In this document: positions 9,001 to 17,411 of the stretch, in pieces
Numbering within the stretch: position 1 is the stretch's first letter
Layout: each line of letters starts with the position of its first letter
Origin: Schaalia sp. 19OD2882
GTDB taxonomy: Bacteria > Actinomycetota > Actinomycetes > Actinomycetales > Actinomycetaceae
Length of the DNA stretch: 64,000 bases
Assembly: GCF_018986735.1 (NCBI RefSeq)
Contig: NZ_CP065521.1
Location: 1,364,001-1,428,000 of the forward strand
Direction: 5' to 3'
Made by a program: the position numbers and the translations under genes
The notes under the pieces: model-generated
Told to the model about the DNA's origin: nothing
Database searches by the model: none
The model's input: the letters and a program-made list of their open reading frames with translations, nothing else

Positions 9001-9245
9001 AGGTCGGCCCGCTCCAGGGTGAGTTCGGCCCCGTGGACGACGGGCAGGGCGTGGGTCCTGGCCGCCGTCTGGGTCTGGACGGCCGAGTACATGCCATCGA
9101 CGTCGAGGACCGCCAAGGCGTCGAGTTCCAGGCGCGCCGCTTCGGCGACGAGGGCAGCGGGCTGGTCGGCCCCGTCGAGGAAGGTGAAGGCTGAGTGGGC
9201 GTGGAGCTCGGCATAGGCGGGCTCAGCCTCAGGGACGAGATGCAC
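6009..9245 (-). CDS. dnaE2: Error-prone DNA polymerase III alpha subunit DnaE2 (ImuC)
   Basis: This 1078-aa C-family polymerase begins with a PHP domain (AELHAHSAFTFLDGA, residues 13-27). The polymerase active-site aspartates lie in PDIDIDIE near residue 415, followed by HPGGMVL, FDLLGLGMLTALR, and a C-terminal OB-type segment (VVTVAGLVTHRQ) near 990. Length and the neighbouring imuA'/imuB genes identify DnaE2 and not the replicative DnaE1. The start is GTG at 9245, with TAGTCT 6 nt upstream (leaderless-like). A perfect LexA box at 9267-9280 covers the expected -35 region. It performs damage-induced translesion and mutagenic synthesis together with ImuA' and ImuB. Confidence 0.95.
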   Translation of the reverse strand: MHLVPEAEPAYAELHAHSAFTFLDGADQPAALVAEAARLELDALAVLDVDGMYSAVQTQTAARTHALPVVHGAELTLERADLARILPGAGQNGWGLVPGAEDPGIRLPVLTSSPQGRRHLCRAMSEHVLSRPGQRECAHHLADLAAQAHDWTILTGTGRGPLRRALAAGGELDAKRLLDHLISLFGAEHLAIESVLTPTSPPHLADTLAALARRRGLRLVASGAVRCASPSSQALGDVLAATRARADLVGAEKHLPALRAFLRSPREMLALHSRHPQAVAEAAALAATHAFDLRLSAPHLPRTHVPDGHSPASWLRELTEEGARRRYGTRAQNPRAWQVIDHELEVINTLDFPGYFLIVKEIVDFCASRSILCQGRGSAANSAVCYALGITAVDAVRHRLLFERFLSTGRSGPPDIDIDIESGRREEVIQHVYELYGRRRAALVANVISYRPRSAVRDAAKALGYAPDLATQWSKACRRGAEGEEDAVPQHVLSVAAALQRLPRHMGIHPGGMVLTQTPVAEVCPLNWAAMEKHSVLQWDKDDCADAGLVKFDLLGLGMLTALRKAFDALGKIEVRGRDGQPLGLHNLPEEDPRVYDLLCAADTVGVFQVESRAQMNTLPRLRPRCFYDIVVEVALIRPGPIQGHAVNPYLRRRSGREPVTYLHPLLRPALEKTLGVPLFQEQLMQIAIDAAGFTPMMADQLRRAMGSKRSPERMEELRPHLMEGMAARGVGQDVAEKVFDQLLGFADFGFPESHAFSFAHIVYASAWVKVHHPEHFYAALLASQPMGFYSSSSLVHDAKRHGVRIGPVDVQISAVEAEAAPWTGMGEEGRAEECAPVPLDVHLDLCVRVGLASVKGLGEAAERIVEARKEGRFLDVADLARRARLSTREVELLAKAGALASLGMSRREGLWVAGAVGCGDWVQPFIPGTEVGTRAPLLPEMSPAEELVHDHLSMGLTCGDHPIAHVREWLATRQVRRSEELSDIEDGEVVTVAGLVTHRQRPHTGRGITFMSLEDEAGLVNVSCSKDVWAANRRTALSSRALLVRGRIQKGDGAVGVQAHRMWELPMPLPVRSRDFH

Positions 9246-9251
9246 CCTGCC

Positions 9252-9257
9252 AGACTA
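9252..9257 (-). promoter_or_regulatory. -10 box of dnaE2 (leaderless-type)
   Basis: TAGTCT on the minus strand lies 6 nt before the GTG start. Transcription would begin at or near the start codon, as is common for leaderless actinobacterial mRNAs. Confidence 0.5.
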
Positions 9258-9266
9258 CCAGGACAT

Positions 9267-9280
9267 CGAACACCTGTTCG
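9267..9280. promoter_or_regulatory. LexA (SOS) box upstream of dnaE2
   Basis: CGAACACCTGTTCG matches the Gram-positive/actinobacterial LexA consensus CGAAC-N4-GTTCG exactly. It sits 22 nt before the dnaE2 start and about 9 nt before the -10 box, where LexA binding would block RNA polymerase. Confidence 0.9.
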
Positions 9281-9312
9281 AGTCGGGTGCCAGCGTCCAC
9301 GCAACACGCACC

Positions 9313-12300
9313 TCAGGACTCCAGAAGCGCCCTGAGGTCCGCCACCGAGATCCTGGTACCGCTTGCACCACCGTCGACCACCGCCGAGACCAGCTCCCGT
9401 TTCCTCTCCTGCAGGGCCAACACCTTCTGTTCCACCGTGTCGCAGGCCGCGAGGCGGTACACGTTGACCTTCTTCGTCTGCCCGATCCGATGGGCGCGGT
9501 CGATCGCCTGGGCCTCCACTGCGGGGTTCCACCACGGGTCCATGAGGAACACGTAGTCGGCCTCCGTCAGGGTCAGACCCGTCCCACCGGCCTTGAGGGA
9601 GATGAGGAAGACCGGAGCCTCCCCACCGCGGAACTCTCCCACCGCGGCTTCACGGTCACGGGTGGCTCCGGTCAATTCGGCCACAGTGTGCCCACGGCGT
9701 TCGACGACCAGCCGGACACGGGTCAGGAAGGAGGTGAACTGACTGAAGACGAGCACCTTGTGTCCCAGCGGCAGCAGTTGGTCCAGTTGGTCGGCCAAGT
9801 ACTCGACCTTCGCGGAACCGACGCCGGCATGCCTCTCGTCGACCAGCGCGGGGTCCAGGGCAAGCAGGCGCAGACGGGTCAGGGAGGCCAGGACATCCAT
9901 CCGGTTGCGCCGCATGTCCTTCATGAGGCCGAGGATCCGTGCGCGCTCGCGGGTGAGGTACTGCTCGTAGATGCGCCGGTGTTCGACTCCCAAGTCGATC
10001 GGGACCACTTGGACGGTCTTGTCGGGAAGGTCCGGAGCGACCTCGTCCTTGGTCCGTCGCAGGACGAAGGGGCCGACGAGGGCGTGCAGGCGGGTGAGCA
10101 TGCGCCTGTCCCCGGCTTCCACGGGTTTGCGGAAGCGCTCGTTGAAGGCCTTTTGACCGGGCAACAGGCCCGGAGTGGCCAGGGCCAGCACCGACCACAG
10201 GTCCCCCAGAGAGTTTTCCACCGGGGTGCCGGTCACAGCAAAGGTCCACGGGGTCTCCAGGGCGCGCAGAGCCCCGTGGATGGCGGTGCTGGGGTTCTTC
10301 ACCGCCTGGGCTTCGTCCAGGACCAGTCCGCCCAGAGCGACCTCGGCCCAGTCCTGCGCCTCCAGGCGCACCAGCGTGTAGGAGACGACGAGAACGTCGG
10401 CGCCGTCGGCAATGGTGGACAGGTTCTCCTCACGCCTGCGGCCAGTGGCCGAGACGACCCGCAGGACGAGATCGGGGAATCGCGAGGCGGCTTCGTCCCG
10501 CCAGGTCGGCAGGACCGAGGTGGGGGTGACCACGAGGACGGGGCCCTCCAGCAGTCCGGCTTCCTTGAGGCTCAGGAGCGCGGAGAGGATCTGGATGGTC
10601 TTACCCAGGCCCATGTCGTCGGCGAGGATTCCGCCAAGGCCAAGCATTGCCCGGGTGACGAGCCATTGGCGCCCCTGCTCCTGGTAGGGGCGCAGGTCGA
10701 CCCGTGCGCGCGTCGATGCGGGAAGGCGTGCCTCCACATCCGCCTGCGTGAGGGCGTCGACGCGTTCACGCCATTTGGGTGCAGCGCAGACGGTGTCGAC
10801 CATGTCGGACACACCGTCGAGGACTCCCAGGTGGATGGGGCGCAGGCGTGGAGCCTCCGGGTCGGAGTCGGTGAGAGTGGCAGCTTGGGCGAGCAGGGCA
10901 CGCAGTGTCTCGATGCGCTGACCGTCCAAGCGCACCCACACGCCGTCGACCTCGACATGGTCCTGTTCACGCGCGAGGGCGTCGAGCACCTCACGGATCT
11001 CGACCTCATGGCCCGCAAGGAGGATCCGCATGCGCAGGCCGAACCAGTCGTGCTGGTCGTCCTCGTCCACCACCAGGTCGACCCTCATGCCTTCGGGGTC
11101 CACCTGGATTGCGCGGACCTCGTCGGAGACGTCCCAGATGAGGTCGGGGTCGCGGATCGCCTCGACTGCCGCGAGAAGCTCCGGGGCCCGCCAGGTCTGC
11201 AGGTGAATGGTGGAGGGGCCGGGCTGCCACCAATGGGCGGCCGCACGTCTGCCCTGGGCGTCGACCCTGGCGCAGATTTCACGCAGATCCGGGTCGCTGG
11301 CGGCCGGGTCCAGCAGGGTCCTGGAGCGGGCACCGTCGAAGTCGTACTCGACCCACCATCGCACGGCCAGACCACGTCCGTGTTCGACGCGGACGGTGGC
11401 CACGAGCGCGCACTTCTGTTCCACCTCGGCACTGAAGGAGGCGTCGCTGGACAGGATTCGCACTTGGCTGCGGGTGCGGTCGAACCACCGGGTCCGGAAT
11501 TCGGCCAGGTCGGCTGCGGGGACGTGGAGGCCGTCGGGGAGCAGGGCGGCGAAGGTCTCCCCCACTCGCACATGCGCGATCCGTGTCCCTCCGTCGAGCA
11601 GGAGCAGCCCATGGTCTGCCGACAGGCGTGTGGTCGGGCGGATCTCGTCCCCCAAAGTGGCCACCACCTCCAGGTGCAGGCCCTTTGGCCCCAGATGCGC
11701 GTCCAGGGCCAAGTCCCAGGACGCGGGGTCCAGGTGCAGGGGTGTGAGCGGATCGAGGGCGGCAAGCAGGGTCACCCCGGACCTCACGAGTTGACGCAGC
11801 CACGGGATGGCCCCCTCGCCGAGGTCCTCCAGGCAGACCTCTCCTCTGGAACGCCACGCCACACCTTCGCGGGAGAGCCGGTAGCCCTCGCGCATGAGGC
11901 AGATGTGGGTGGGGTTGAGTCCTTCGACGACGGATGCCCATTGGGTGGAGGTGATGTCCGCCCAGCTGGCGCGTTTGGCCGTCCAGGTGACGGTGCGTCC
12001 CGGGCGCAGGGGCGACAGGCGCACGGGCTGGGAAGGGTCGCTCGCGTCGACGAGGAGGGCCAGTGGTTCTCCTGTGGCTCCACTGCCACCGACGAGGTCG
12101 GCCAGGGTGTCGCGCCAGTCCCGCTCGGGGGTCGTTTCCGCACGACGACGTTCGGCTTCTTGGACTTCGAGGAGGACCGACAGCGCGTGTTTGCAGTCGC
12201 GGCCGATGCTGCACGCGCATGTGAGCAGCGGGGCGCCGGGGCCCGGGCCGACCCATGCGCTGTACGTGACGCCGGTGGCGGCGACACGCCCGCGGATGCG

Positions 12301-12447
12301 CCCGTCCTCCAGGTCCTCCACCTGCGCGGGAGACCCGTTCTTTCGCAGGACGAGGGCGGCGCCCCATGTGGCGGGACCGACCATGGCCATGATGTCGGAG
12401 TCGTCCAGGGCAGCGATTGCCGCCCTGAGTTCCGCGTTCGTGCCCAT
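9313..12447 (-). CDS. SNF2-family DEAD/DEAH helicase with SWIM zinc finger
   Basis: This 1044-aa Swi2/Snf2 ATPase has an N-terminal SWIM-type CxCx(n)CxH motif (TCACSIGRDCKH near residue 75-86), then a long less conserved region. Helicase motif I is DDMGLGKT near 612, DEAQ (motif II) is near 710, and motifs V/VI (GGTGLTL, DPWWNPAVEAQAIDRAHRIGQ) are near 965-1000. The ATG is 6 nt after a TAGACT -10-like box (12454-12459), suggesting a leaderless transcript independent of imuB. It lies on the same strand between imuB and dnaE2 but has no SOS box of its own. It probably remodels protein-nucleic acid complexes, possibly in repair or transcription. Confidence 0.93.
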   Translation of the reverse strand: MGTNAELRAAIAALDDSDIMAMVGPATWGAALVLRKNGSPAQVEDLEDGRIRGRVAATGVTYSAWVGPGPGAPLLTCACSIGRDCKHALSVLLEVQEAERRRAETTPERDWRDTLADLVGGSGATGEPLALLVDASDPSQPVRLSPLRPGRTVTWTAKRASWADITSTQWASVVEGLNPTHICLMREGYRLSREGVAWRSRGEVCLEDLGEGAIPWLRQLVRSGVTLLAALDPLTPLHLDPASWDLALDAHLGPKGLHLEVVATLGDEIRPTTRLSADHGLLLLDGGTRIAHVRVGETFAALLPDGLHVPAADLAEFRTRWFDRTRSQVRILSSDASFSAEVEQKCALVATVRVEHGRGLAVRWWVEYDFDGARSRTLLDPAASDPDLREICARVDAQGRRAAAHWWQPGPSTIHLQTWRAPELLAAVEAIRDPDLIWDVSDEVRAIQVDPEGMRVDLVVDEDDQHDWFGLRMRILLAGHEVEIREVLDALAREQDHVEVDGVWVRLDGQRIETLRALLAQAATLTDSDPEAPRLRPIHLGVLDGVSDMVDTVCAAPKWRERVDALTQADVEARLPASTRARVDLRPYQEQGRQWLVTRAMLGLGGILADDMGLGKTIQILSALLSLKEAGLLEGPVLVVTPTSVLPTWRDEAASRFPDLVLRVVSATGRRREENLSTIADGADVLVVSYTLVRLEAQDWAEVALGGLVLDEAQAVKNPSTAIHGALRALETPWTFAVTGTPVENSLGDLWSVLALATPGLLPGQKAFNERFRKPVEAGDRRMLTRLHALVGPFVLRRTKDEVAPDLPDKTVQVVPIDLGVEHRRIYEQYLTRERARILGLMKDMRRNRMDVLASLTRLRLLALDPALVDERHAGVGSAKVEYLADQLDQLLPLGHKVLVFSQFTSFLTRVRLVVERRGHTVAELTGATRDREAAVGEFRGGEAPVFLISLKAGGTGLTLTEADYVFLMDPWWNPAVEAQAIDRAHRIGQTKKVNVYRLAACDTVEQKVLALQERKRELVSAVVDGGASGTRISVADLRALLES

Positions 12448-12547
12448 CCCGCCAGTCTACGTCGCCTCGGCGAGGGCACCCGGTTCGGGCGGCGGGAAGG
12501 CCGAGGCGTTGGGGCACGCGTCCAGGAAGTGTCGTGGCGGGGTGGCA

Positions 12548-14164
12548 TCAGTCGTACAACCCTTCGAGGAACCACTGGCCCGCCCGCTGGACGAGGAGCA
12601 TGTCGGGGGCCGGACAGGAGCGTGTGGACGTGCCTGTCAGGGCCAGGCGGAGGTAGGCGCGTGGGCCACGGGCACTGTTCCGGTCCTCCCACCAACGCCC
12701 GAGGACCAGCCACGGTTCGTGGACCTGGGCGACGTTCGCACGGCTTTCCTGTCTGAAGGGATCGGGCAGTGTTCTTGCAGGCATGCGCATGAGCCCGGGG
12801 GGCGGGTGCACGCGTCCACGCTCGTCGATTCGCACGGGTTCCCACCCGCCTGCAGTGGTGGCACCGAGCAGGTCCACGGGCACCGGCGCCTCGAACACCG
12901 TGGAAGGCGCGTCTTCGAGCCCGCCGTCCCATTCCCCGTCTCTTGGCACACCCGGTACGTCATGCCCCCAGGGGCGCATGAGGATTCGTGTGCGCGGATC
13001 ATGGCCCCCCTGCCGAATCGGCTGACACAGCCCCTCGTCCCCCAGTAGTGAACAGATCCGCGTGGCGGAGCGTTCGAGGCGCCTTTCGGCCTCACCGCGG
13101 CCCCACAGGGCCTGCTGGTCCGGTCGGGGGTCGAGTTCGCCGGCGATCAGGACCATGTGGACCAGGCCGCCGCTCGGGGCGCCCTCGTCCCCTGTGCCGA
13201 CCAGGTCGCTCCAGCCGCGGACCAACCACCTCAGGCGTTCGACGACGCGGTCGACGTCCCGGGCGTCGACCCCCTGCCACACTCGTTGTCGTTCCTGACC
13301 GGTTTCAGTCCTGGCGCAGGCGGTGAGTCGATGGGAGCCGACGCCACTGCGGTGGAGATGGGCGGCCAAGTCGACAGCACCTGCACGCAGGTGCAGCAGG
13401 GCGTCCTCGACCCGGACGGCAGGCGGGTCGAGGTCGATCTCCGTCCGCAGGTCACCGGGAACTCGTCCGGACGTCACGACGGGCACTTCCCCACCGGCGG
13501 CCAGGGCCCACAGGTGCTCCGCCGGCCCGCCGAATCTCGTGAGGAAGGCGCGGGCGCCGAGGGCGCGCAGATCACCACATGTGCGCACGCCCAGGACCTC
13601 CAAGGAGTCGAGGAGCTCTTGTGTCTCGTCCTGACGGGGCGCAGGAAGGAGGGGGAGGGCTTCGGGCAGGGGAACGGTGTCGAGGAACTCACGATGTGTC
13701 TCCTTGGGAACGATGACTCCTCTGCGGGCGGCGGCCAGGGCCGTCAGGGCTCCCGTGGCAATGCCGACCTGTGCTTCTGCCCCGCAGGCCGCGGCGACGG
13801 CGTCGATGAGTTCCTCGGCGAGTGCCTCCTCGGAGCCGGCCCAGCGGACCGGTCCTCGTGAGGGGGCCCACGCCAGCCCGGGTCTGAGGCAGACGACATG
13901 CGCCGCAAGGGAGTCGAAGGCCTCCAGGACCACTTCAAAGGCCCTGCCTTCCCTGTCGTCATCGCGTGGGAGGACCAGGAGACGGGGGCAGAGGTGACGT
14001 GCGGTGGACAAGGGCATCCGGGAGCGAACTCCGTGGCGTCGGGCGGCCGTCGAGGCCAGGAGAACGCGTGGGCCCTCCGCCAGGACGGTGGGGGCACCGG
14101 GTGGGGCATCGACCGCCAAGGCACTGACCGGCCACTCCGGGACCCACAGGACCACGCGTCTCAT
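12548..14164 (-). CDS. imuB: ImuB-like catalytically inactive Y-family polymerase
   Basis: This 538-aa protein has the little-finger and palm layout of Y-family polymerases but lacks the catalytic acids. The usual DMDAFFAS start is [15 protein letters not shown], and the SIDE motif region reads CLRPGLAWAP. This is the hallmark of ImuB, which bridges the beta clamp, ImuA' and DnaE2. A helix-hairpin-helix-like stretch (LEVLGVRTCGDLRALGARAFL) is near residue 190-210. The ATG at 14164 overlaps the imuA' stop by 4 nt (ATGA), indicating translational coupling. Expression would follow the LexA-controlled promoter upstream of imuA'. Confidence 0.9.
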   Translation of the reverse strand: MRRVVLWVPEWPVSALAVDAPPGAPTVLAEGPRVLLASTAARRHGVRSRMPLSTARHLCPRLLVLPRDDDREGRAFEVVLEAFDSLAAHVVCLRPGLAWAPSRGPVRWAGSEEALAEELIDAVAAACGAEAQVGIATGALTALAAARRGVIVPKETHREFLDTVPLPEALPLLPAPRQDETQELLDSLEVLGVRTCGDLRALGARAFLTRFGGPAEHLWALAAGGEVPVVTSGRVPGDLRTEIDLDPPAVRVEDALLHLRAGAVDLAAHLHRSGVGSHRLTACARTETGQERQRVWQGVDARDVDRVVERLRWLVRGWSDLVGTGDEGAPSGGLVHMVLIAGELDPRPDQQALWGRGEAERRLERSATRICSLLGDEGLCQPIRQGGHDPRTRILMRPWGHDVPGVPRDGEWDGGLEDAPSTVFEAPVPVDLLGATTAGGWEPVRIDERGRVHPPPGLMRMPARTLPDPFRQESRANVAQVHEPWLVLGRWWEDRNSARGPRAYLRLALTGTSTRSCPAPDMLLVQRAGQWFLEGLYD

Positions 14165-14637
14165 GACACACCCCGTGCGAGAACGGGGGCATCCCCTGCC
14201 CATCTGCGGGAAAGTCCCACCCACGGGGACTCGACGAGGATCGTCGTCCCTTCACTCCTGGCGCGGGCCGCGAGGCGACGCTGCTGGATGCGGCTCAGGG
14301 ACAGTTCTCCCACGCACAGCAGATCGACCCCTTCGATGAGCAGAGCCGCCGCCTCCGGTGCCAAGGGCCCCGGATCCGCAACGACGAGGACCCGGTCCAG
14401 GTCCAGGCCGAAGACCCCGGCCGCCTCCCATCCGACGTCGCGCACACCAAGGAAAGCTGCCCAGCCACCCTCGGGTGTGAGGGCCGCCGCTGCCCGCAGT
14501 CGCGCACCACACCCTCTGGGCACTTCGAGGACCCCTCCGGGGCGAAGGCCGGTCCCACCCACGCGCAGGCCCAGGTCGTCCTCGACCTTGGCCAGGACGG
14601 CACGGGCCGCTTCGAGCCTTTCAGCGGCGTCCGTCAT
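14161..14637 (-). CDS. imuA': ImuA'-like mutasome accessory protein
   Basis: This 158-aa RecA-fold-like protein is encoded directly upstream of imuB, with an ATGA overlap. Strands [22 protein letters not shown] and VLVVADPG, and the VDLLCVGE strand, fit the degenerate RecA/SulA-like core of ImuA'. No intact Walker A motif is visible, as is common in actinobacterial ImuA'. GGAGG lies 6 nt before the ATG. A perfect LexA box lies 34 nt upstream. Identification rests mainly on position and fold pattern, because the family diverges quickly. Confidence 0.82.
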   Translation of the reverse strand: MTDAAERLEAARAVLAKVEDDLGLRVGGTGLRPGGVLEVPRGCGARLRAAAALTPEGGWAAFLGVRDVGWEAAGVFGLDLDRVLVVADPGPLAPEAAALLIEGVDLLCVGELSLSRIQQRRLAARARSEGTTILVESPWVGLSRRWAGDAPVLARGVS

Positions 14638-14670
14638 CGGTGCCTCCTTCCCCAGAACCAGACACCCTCA

Positions 14671-14684
14671 CGAACATTTGTTCG
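14671..14684. promoter_or_regulatory. LexA (SOS) box upstream of imuA'
   Basis: CGAACATTTGTTCG is a perfect CGAAC-N4-GTTCG palindrome, 34 nt before imuA'. A minus-strand TATTGT (14688-14693) just upstream could be the -10, which would put the box over the transcription start. Confidence 0.92.
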
Positions 14685-14796
14685 AAACAATACGTCCTTT
14701 CACCCACATCTGCACACACCCTCCGCATGCCCCTCCCACCCCCGCCCCACTTGGCACACTGGAGAGGTCAGAGCACCCCACAGGGAAGGACAGCCG

Positions 14797-15333
14797 ATGG
14801 ACCTCTCCACACGACCGATCGCCCCGGAGCCCTACGAACAACTCCCGGCGGTCCCCCGCTTCCTCCTCACCTCCGACGACCTCGTCGACGGGACGCCGAT
14901 GCCCGCGGCACAGGTCGCTTCCGGTGGCAACACCTCTCCCCACCTGCGCTGGTCGGGTGAGCCCGAAGGGACCCAAGGATTCCTCATCACCTGTTTCGAC
15001 CCCGACGCCCCCACTCCGGCCGGCTGGTGGCACTGGACCGTCGTGGACGTCGACGCCGCCACCCATGAACTGCCCACCGGGGCAGGCTCCTCCGACCTCG
15101 AACTGGACGGGGCCGCCTTCCACCTGCGGGCAGACCACGGCGAAGCCGGGTACCTAGGAGCCGCACCGCCTCCCGGCGACCGCCCCCACCGCTACGTCTT
15201 CGCGGTCCACGCGCTGGATGTGCCGACTCTCGGACTGGATGACGAGGCCACACCCACGATGGCTTCCTTCCAGGCCCTCTTCCACACGATCGCCCGCGCC
15301 ACCCTCACGGTGACGCACGCCGAAGGCGCGTGA
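14797..15333 (+). CDS. YbhB/YbcL family Raf kinase inhibitor-like (PEBP) protein
   Basis: This 178-aa protein has the bacterial PEBP motifs: a [20 protein letters not shown] segment near residues 43-62, the ligand-pocket strand CFDPDAPTP near 66-74, WWHWTVVDV near 76-84, and [11 protein letters not shown] near 130-140. It has no signal peptide, so it is cytoplasmic. AAGGA lies 7-10 nt before the ATG. It is divergent from the imuA' operon. PEBP proteins bind anionic ligands; the bacterial role is unclear. Confidence 0.9.
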   Translation: MDLSTRPIAPEPYEQLPAVPRFLLTSDDLVDGTPMPAAQVASGGNTSPHLRWSGEPEGTQGFLITCFDPDAPTPAGWWHWTVVDVDAATHELPTGAGSSDLELDGAAFHLRADHGEAGYLGAAPPPGDRPHRYVFAVHALDVPTLGLDDEATPTMASFQALFHTIARATLTVTHAEGA

Positions 15334-15344
15334 CTTCCGCCCGC

Positions 15345-15379
15345 CGGGACCTCGACGGCACTGCGTCGCCGGGGTCCCG
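15345..15379 (+). terminator. Hairpin after the PEBP gene, possible terminator
   Basis: Outer arms CGGGACC (15345-15351) and GGTCCCG (15373-15379) enclose inner arms CGACG/CGTCG. There is no clear T-run, so it may be an intrinsic terminator of GC-rich type. It lies 12 nt after the stop. Confidence 0.5.
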
Positions 15380-15403
15380 CCGCGTTGGTGGCACAATCCA
15401 GGG

Positions 15404-15865
15404 GTGCTCCACATCGTCTTCCTCACCCCGGAAATCCCCGGCAACACCGGTGCCGCGATCCGCCTGTCCGCCTGCACGGGGGCAATGCTCCACCTGGTCG
15501 AACCCCTCGGTTTCGACATGGAGGACTCCAAGCTGCGCCGCGCAGGTCTGGACTACCACGACCTGGCACATGTGAAGGTCCACCCGGACCTGGACTCCGC
15601 CCTGGCCGAGATCCCCGGACGCGTGTGGGCGCTCACCGGACACGCAAGCACCATGTACACCGGCATTTCCTACGAGGACGGGGACGCGTTGCTGCTCGGC
15701 CGCGAATCCACGGGCCTGCCCGAGCAAGCCCTCCGGCACCCGCGTGTGAGCGGGCGCGCACGGATCCACATGCGGCCCGGCGCACGCTCCCTCAACTTGG
15801 CCAACTCGGCGTCCATCGCCCTGTACGAGGCCTGGCGACAACTCGGTTTCACCGGAGCGGGTTGA
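15404..15865 (+). CDS. trmL: tRNA (cytidine(34)-2'-O)-methyltransferase TrmL
   Basis: This 153-aa SPOUT methyltransferase lies at the usual TrmL length. It has the N-terminal PEIPGNTGAAIRLSACTGA segment (residues 9-27), a LLLGRESTGLP SAM-binding knot near 96-106, and the C-terminal RSLNLANSASIALYE knot near 128-142. It methylates the wobble nucleotide of tRNA-Leu isoacceptors. The start is GTG at 15404, with CACAAT 6 nt upstream (possible leaderless -10). lpdA follows on the same strand after 146 nt with no visible gene between. Confidence 0.93.
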   Translation: MLHIVFLTPEIPGNTGAAIRLSACTGAMLHLVEPLGFDMEDSKLRRAGLDYHDLAHVKVHPDLDSALAEIPGRVWALTGHASTMYTGISYEDGDALLLGRESTGLPEQALRHPRVSGRARIHMRPGARSLNLANSASIALYEAWRQLGFTGAG

Positions 15866-16011
15866 GCCGGGCGCGAACGGCACTTCCTTCCACTTGTGCC
15901 CAGCACCACCGCGCCGATTTGCGTCCGTGCAGGACACAGGCCGCCTCGCAGTGGGACAATGGACCTACGTGGGCACGATCTGCCCGCACACCGACATCTA
16001 GGAGTGATCAC

Positions 16012-17385
16012 GTGAGCGAGCCCGGATACGACGTCGTCATCCTTGGGGCAGGCTCCGGCGGTTACGCCGCCGCCCTGCGCGCCTCCCAACTCGGACTCAA
16101 AGTTGCCCTCATCGAAGGCGACAAGGTCGGCGGCACCTGCCTGCACCGCGGCTGCATCCCCACCAAGGCCTACCTCCACGCCGCCGAAACCGCCGAAGCA
16201 GTCAAGGAATCCGCCGCCTTCGGCGTGAACTCGACCTTCGAGGGCATCGACATGACGAAGGTAGGCGCCTACCGCGACTCGGTCATCGGCAAGCTCTTCA
16301 AGGGCCTGCAAGGGCTGCTCGCCCAGCGTGGGGTCGAGATCATCCACGGATGGGGACGCCTCGTCGGTCCCGACACCGTCGAGGTCGACGGTCGCCGCGT
16401 CACCGGCACCCACGTCGTCCTGGCCACCGGCTCCTACTCCCGCTCGATTCCCGGCCTGGACATCGGTGGGCGGATCATCACCTCCGACCAGGCCCTGCAG
16501 ATGGAATGGGTGCCCAGCCGGGCGGTCGTCCTGGGCGGCGGAGTCATCGGCCTGGAGTTCGCCTCCGTGTGGCGTTCCTTCGGCGCCGAAGTGACAATCA
16601 TCGAGGCCCTTCCGCACCTGGCCAACAACGAGGACGAGGCCGTCTCGAAGCTCCTGGAACGCACCTTCCGCAAACGCGGCATCGCCTTCCACACGAACAC
16701 CCGATTCGCGGGGGCGACCCAGGACGAGTCCGGCGTGCACGTGAGCACCGAGGACGGCAGAACCTTCGACGCGGACGTGCTGCTGGTGGCCGTGGGCCGC
16801 GGTCCCGTCACCGAAGGCTTGGGTTACGAGGAACAGGGCATCCGCATGGATCGCGGTTTCGTCCTGGTCGACGAGAAGTTGCACACGGGCGTGGCCAACA
16901 TTCGCGCCGTCGGTGACATCGTCCCGGGTCTGCAGCTTGCCCACCGCGGTTTCCTCCAGGGAATCTTCGTCGCCGAGGAGATCGCCGGCCTGTCCCCGGC
17001 TCCGATCGTCGAATCCGGCATTCCGCGTGTGACCTTCTGTGAGCCCGAGATCGCCTCGGTGGGTCTGACCGAGAAACAGGCGCGCGAGATCCACGGTGAT
17101 GCCGTGCGCACGGTGGAGTACAACCTGGCGGGCAACGGCAAGTCCAACATCCTGGGCACGGCAGGCTTCGTCAAGCTCGTGTCCGTCCAGGACGGGCCGA
17201 TCGTGGGATTCCACGCGATCGGCGCGCGTGTGGGCGAACAGGTGGGTGAGGGCGAGCTCCTGGTGAACTGGGAGGCACACCCCGCCGATGTCGCCGCGCT
17301 GATCCATGCGCACCCCACGCAGAACGAGTCCATCGGCGAGGCGGCGCTGGCCCTGGCGGGCAAGCCGCTGCACGCGCACAACTGA
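16012..17385 (+). CDS. lpdA: Dihydrolipoyl dehydrogenase (E3)
   Basis: This 457-aa flavoprotein disulfide reductase has FAD motif GAGSGG near residues 11-16 and redox-active cysteines in GGTCLHRGC near 39-47. The NAD-binding motif GGGVIG is near 175-180, the second FAD motif AVGDIVPG near 303-310, and the C-terminal catalytic HAHPTQNE near 437-444. GTG at 16012 is chosen because AGGAG lies 7 nt upstream; the frame is open much further upstream but without family similarity. The E2 gene follows after 26 nt with its own AAGGAG. Together they supply E3 and E2 of a 2-oxo acid dehydrogenase complex. Confidence 0.95.
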   Translation: MSEPGYDVVILGAGSGGYAAALRASQLGLKVALIEGDKVGGTCLHRGCIPTKAYLHAAETAEAVKESAAFGVNSTFEGIDMTKVGAYRDSVIGKLFKGLQGLLAQRGVEIIHGWGRLVGPDTVEVDGRRVTGTHVVLATGSYSRSIPGLDIGGRIITSDQALQMEWVPSRAVVLGGGVIGLEFASVWRSFGAEVTIIEALPHLANNEDEAVSKLLERTFRKRGIAFHTNTRFAGATQDESGVHVSTEDGRTFDADVLLVAVGRGPVTEGLGYEEQGIRMDRGFVLVDEKLHTGVANIRAVGDIVPGLQLAHRGFLQGIFVAEEIAGLSPAPIVESGIPRVTFCEPEIASVGLTEKQAREIHGDAVRTVEYNLAGNGKSNILGTAGFVKLVSVQDGPIVGFHAIGARVGEQVGEGELLVNWEAHPADVAALIHAHPTQNESIGEAALALAGKPLHAHN

Positions 17386-17411
17386 CACGGACACCGACAA
17401 GGAGAAACACA

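Noticed and set aside
9490..12756. Long plus-strand open frame (over 1000 codons) opposite the SNF2 gene
   Set aside because: It is a high-G+C shadow of the minus-strand helicase gene and has no domain similarity or ribosome site. The minus strand carries clear helicase motifs.
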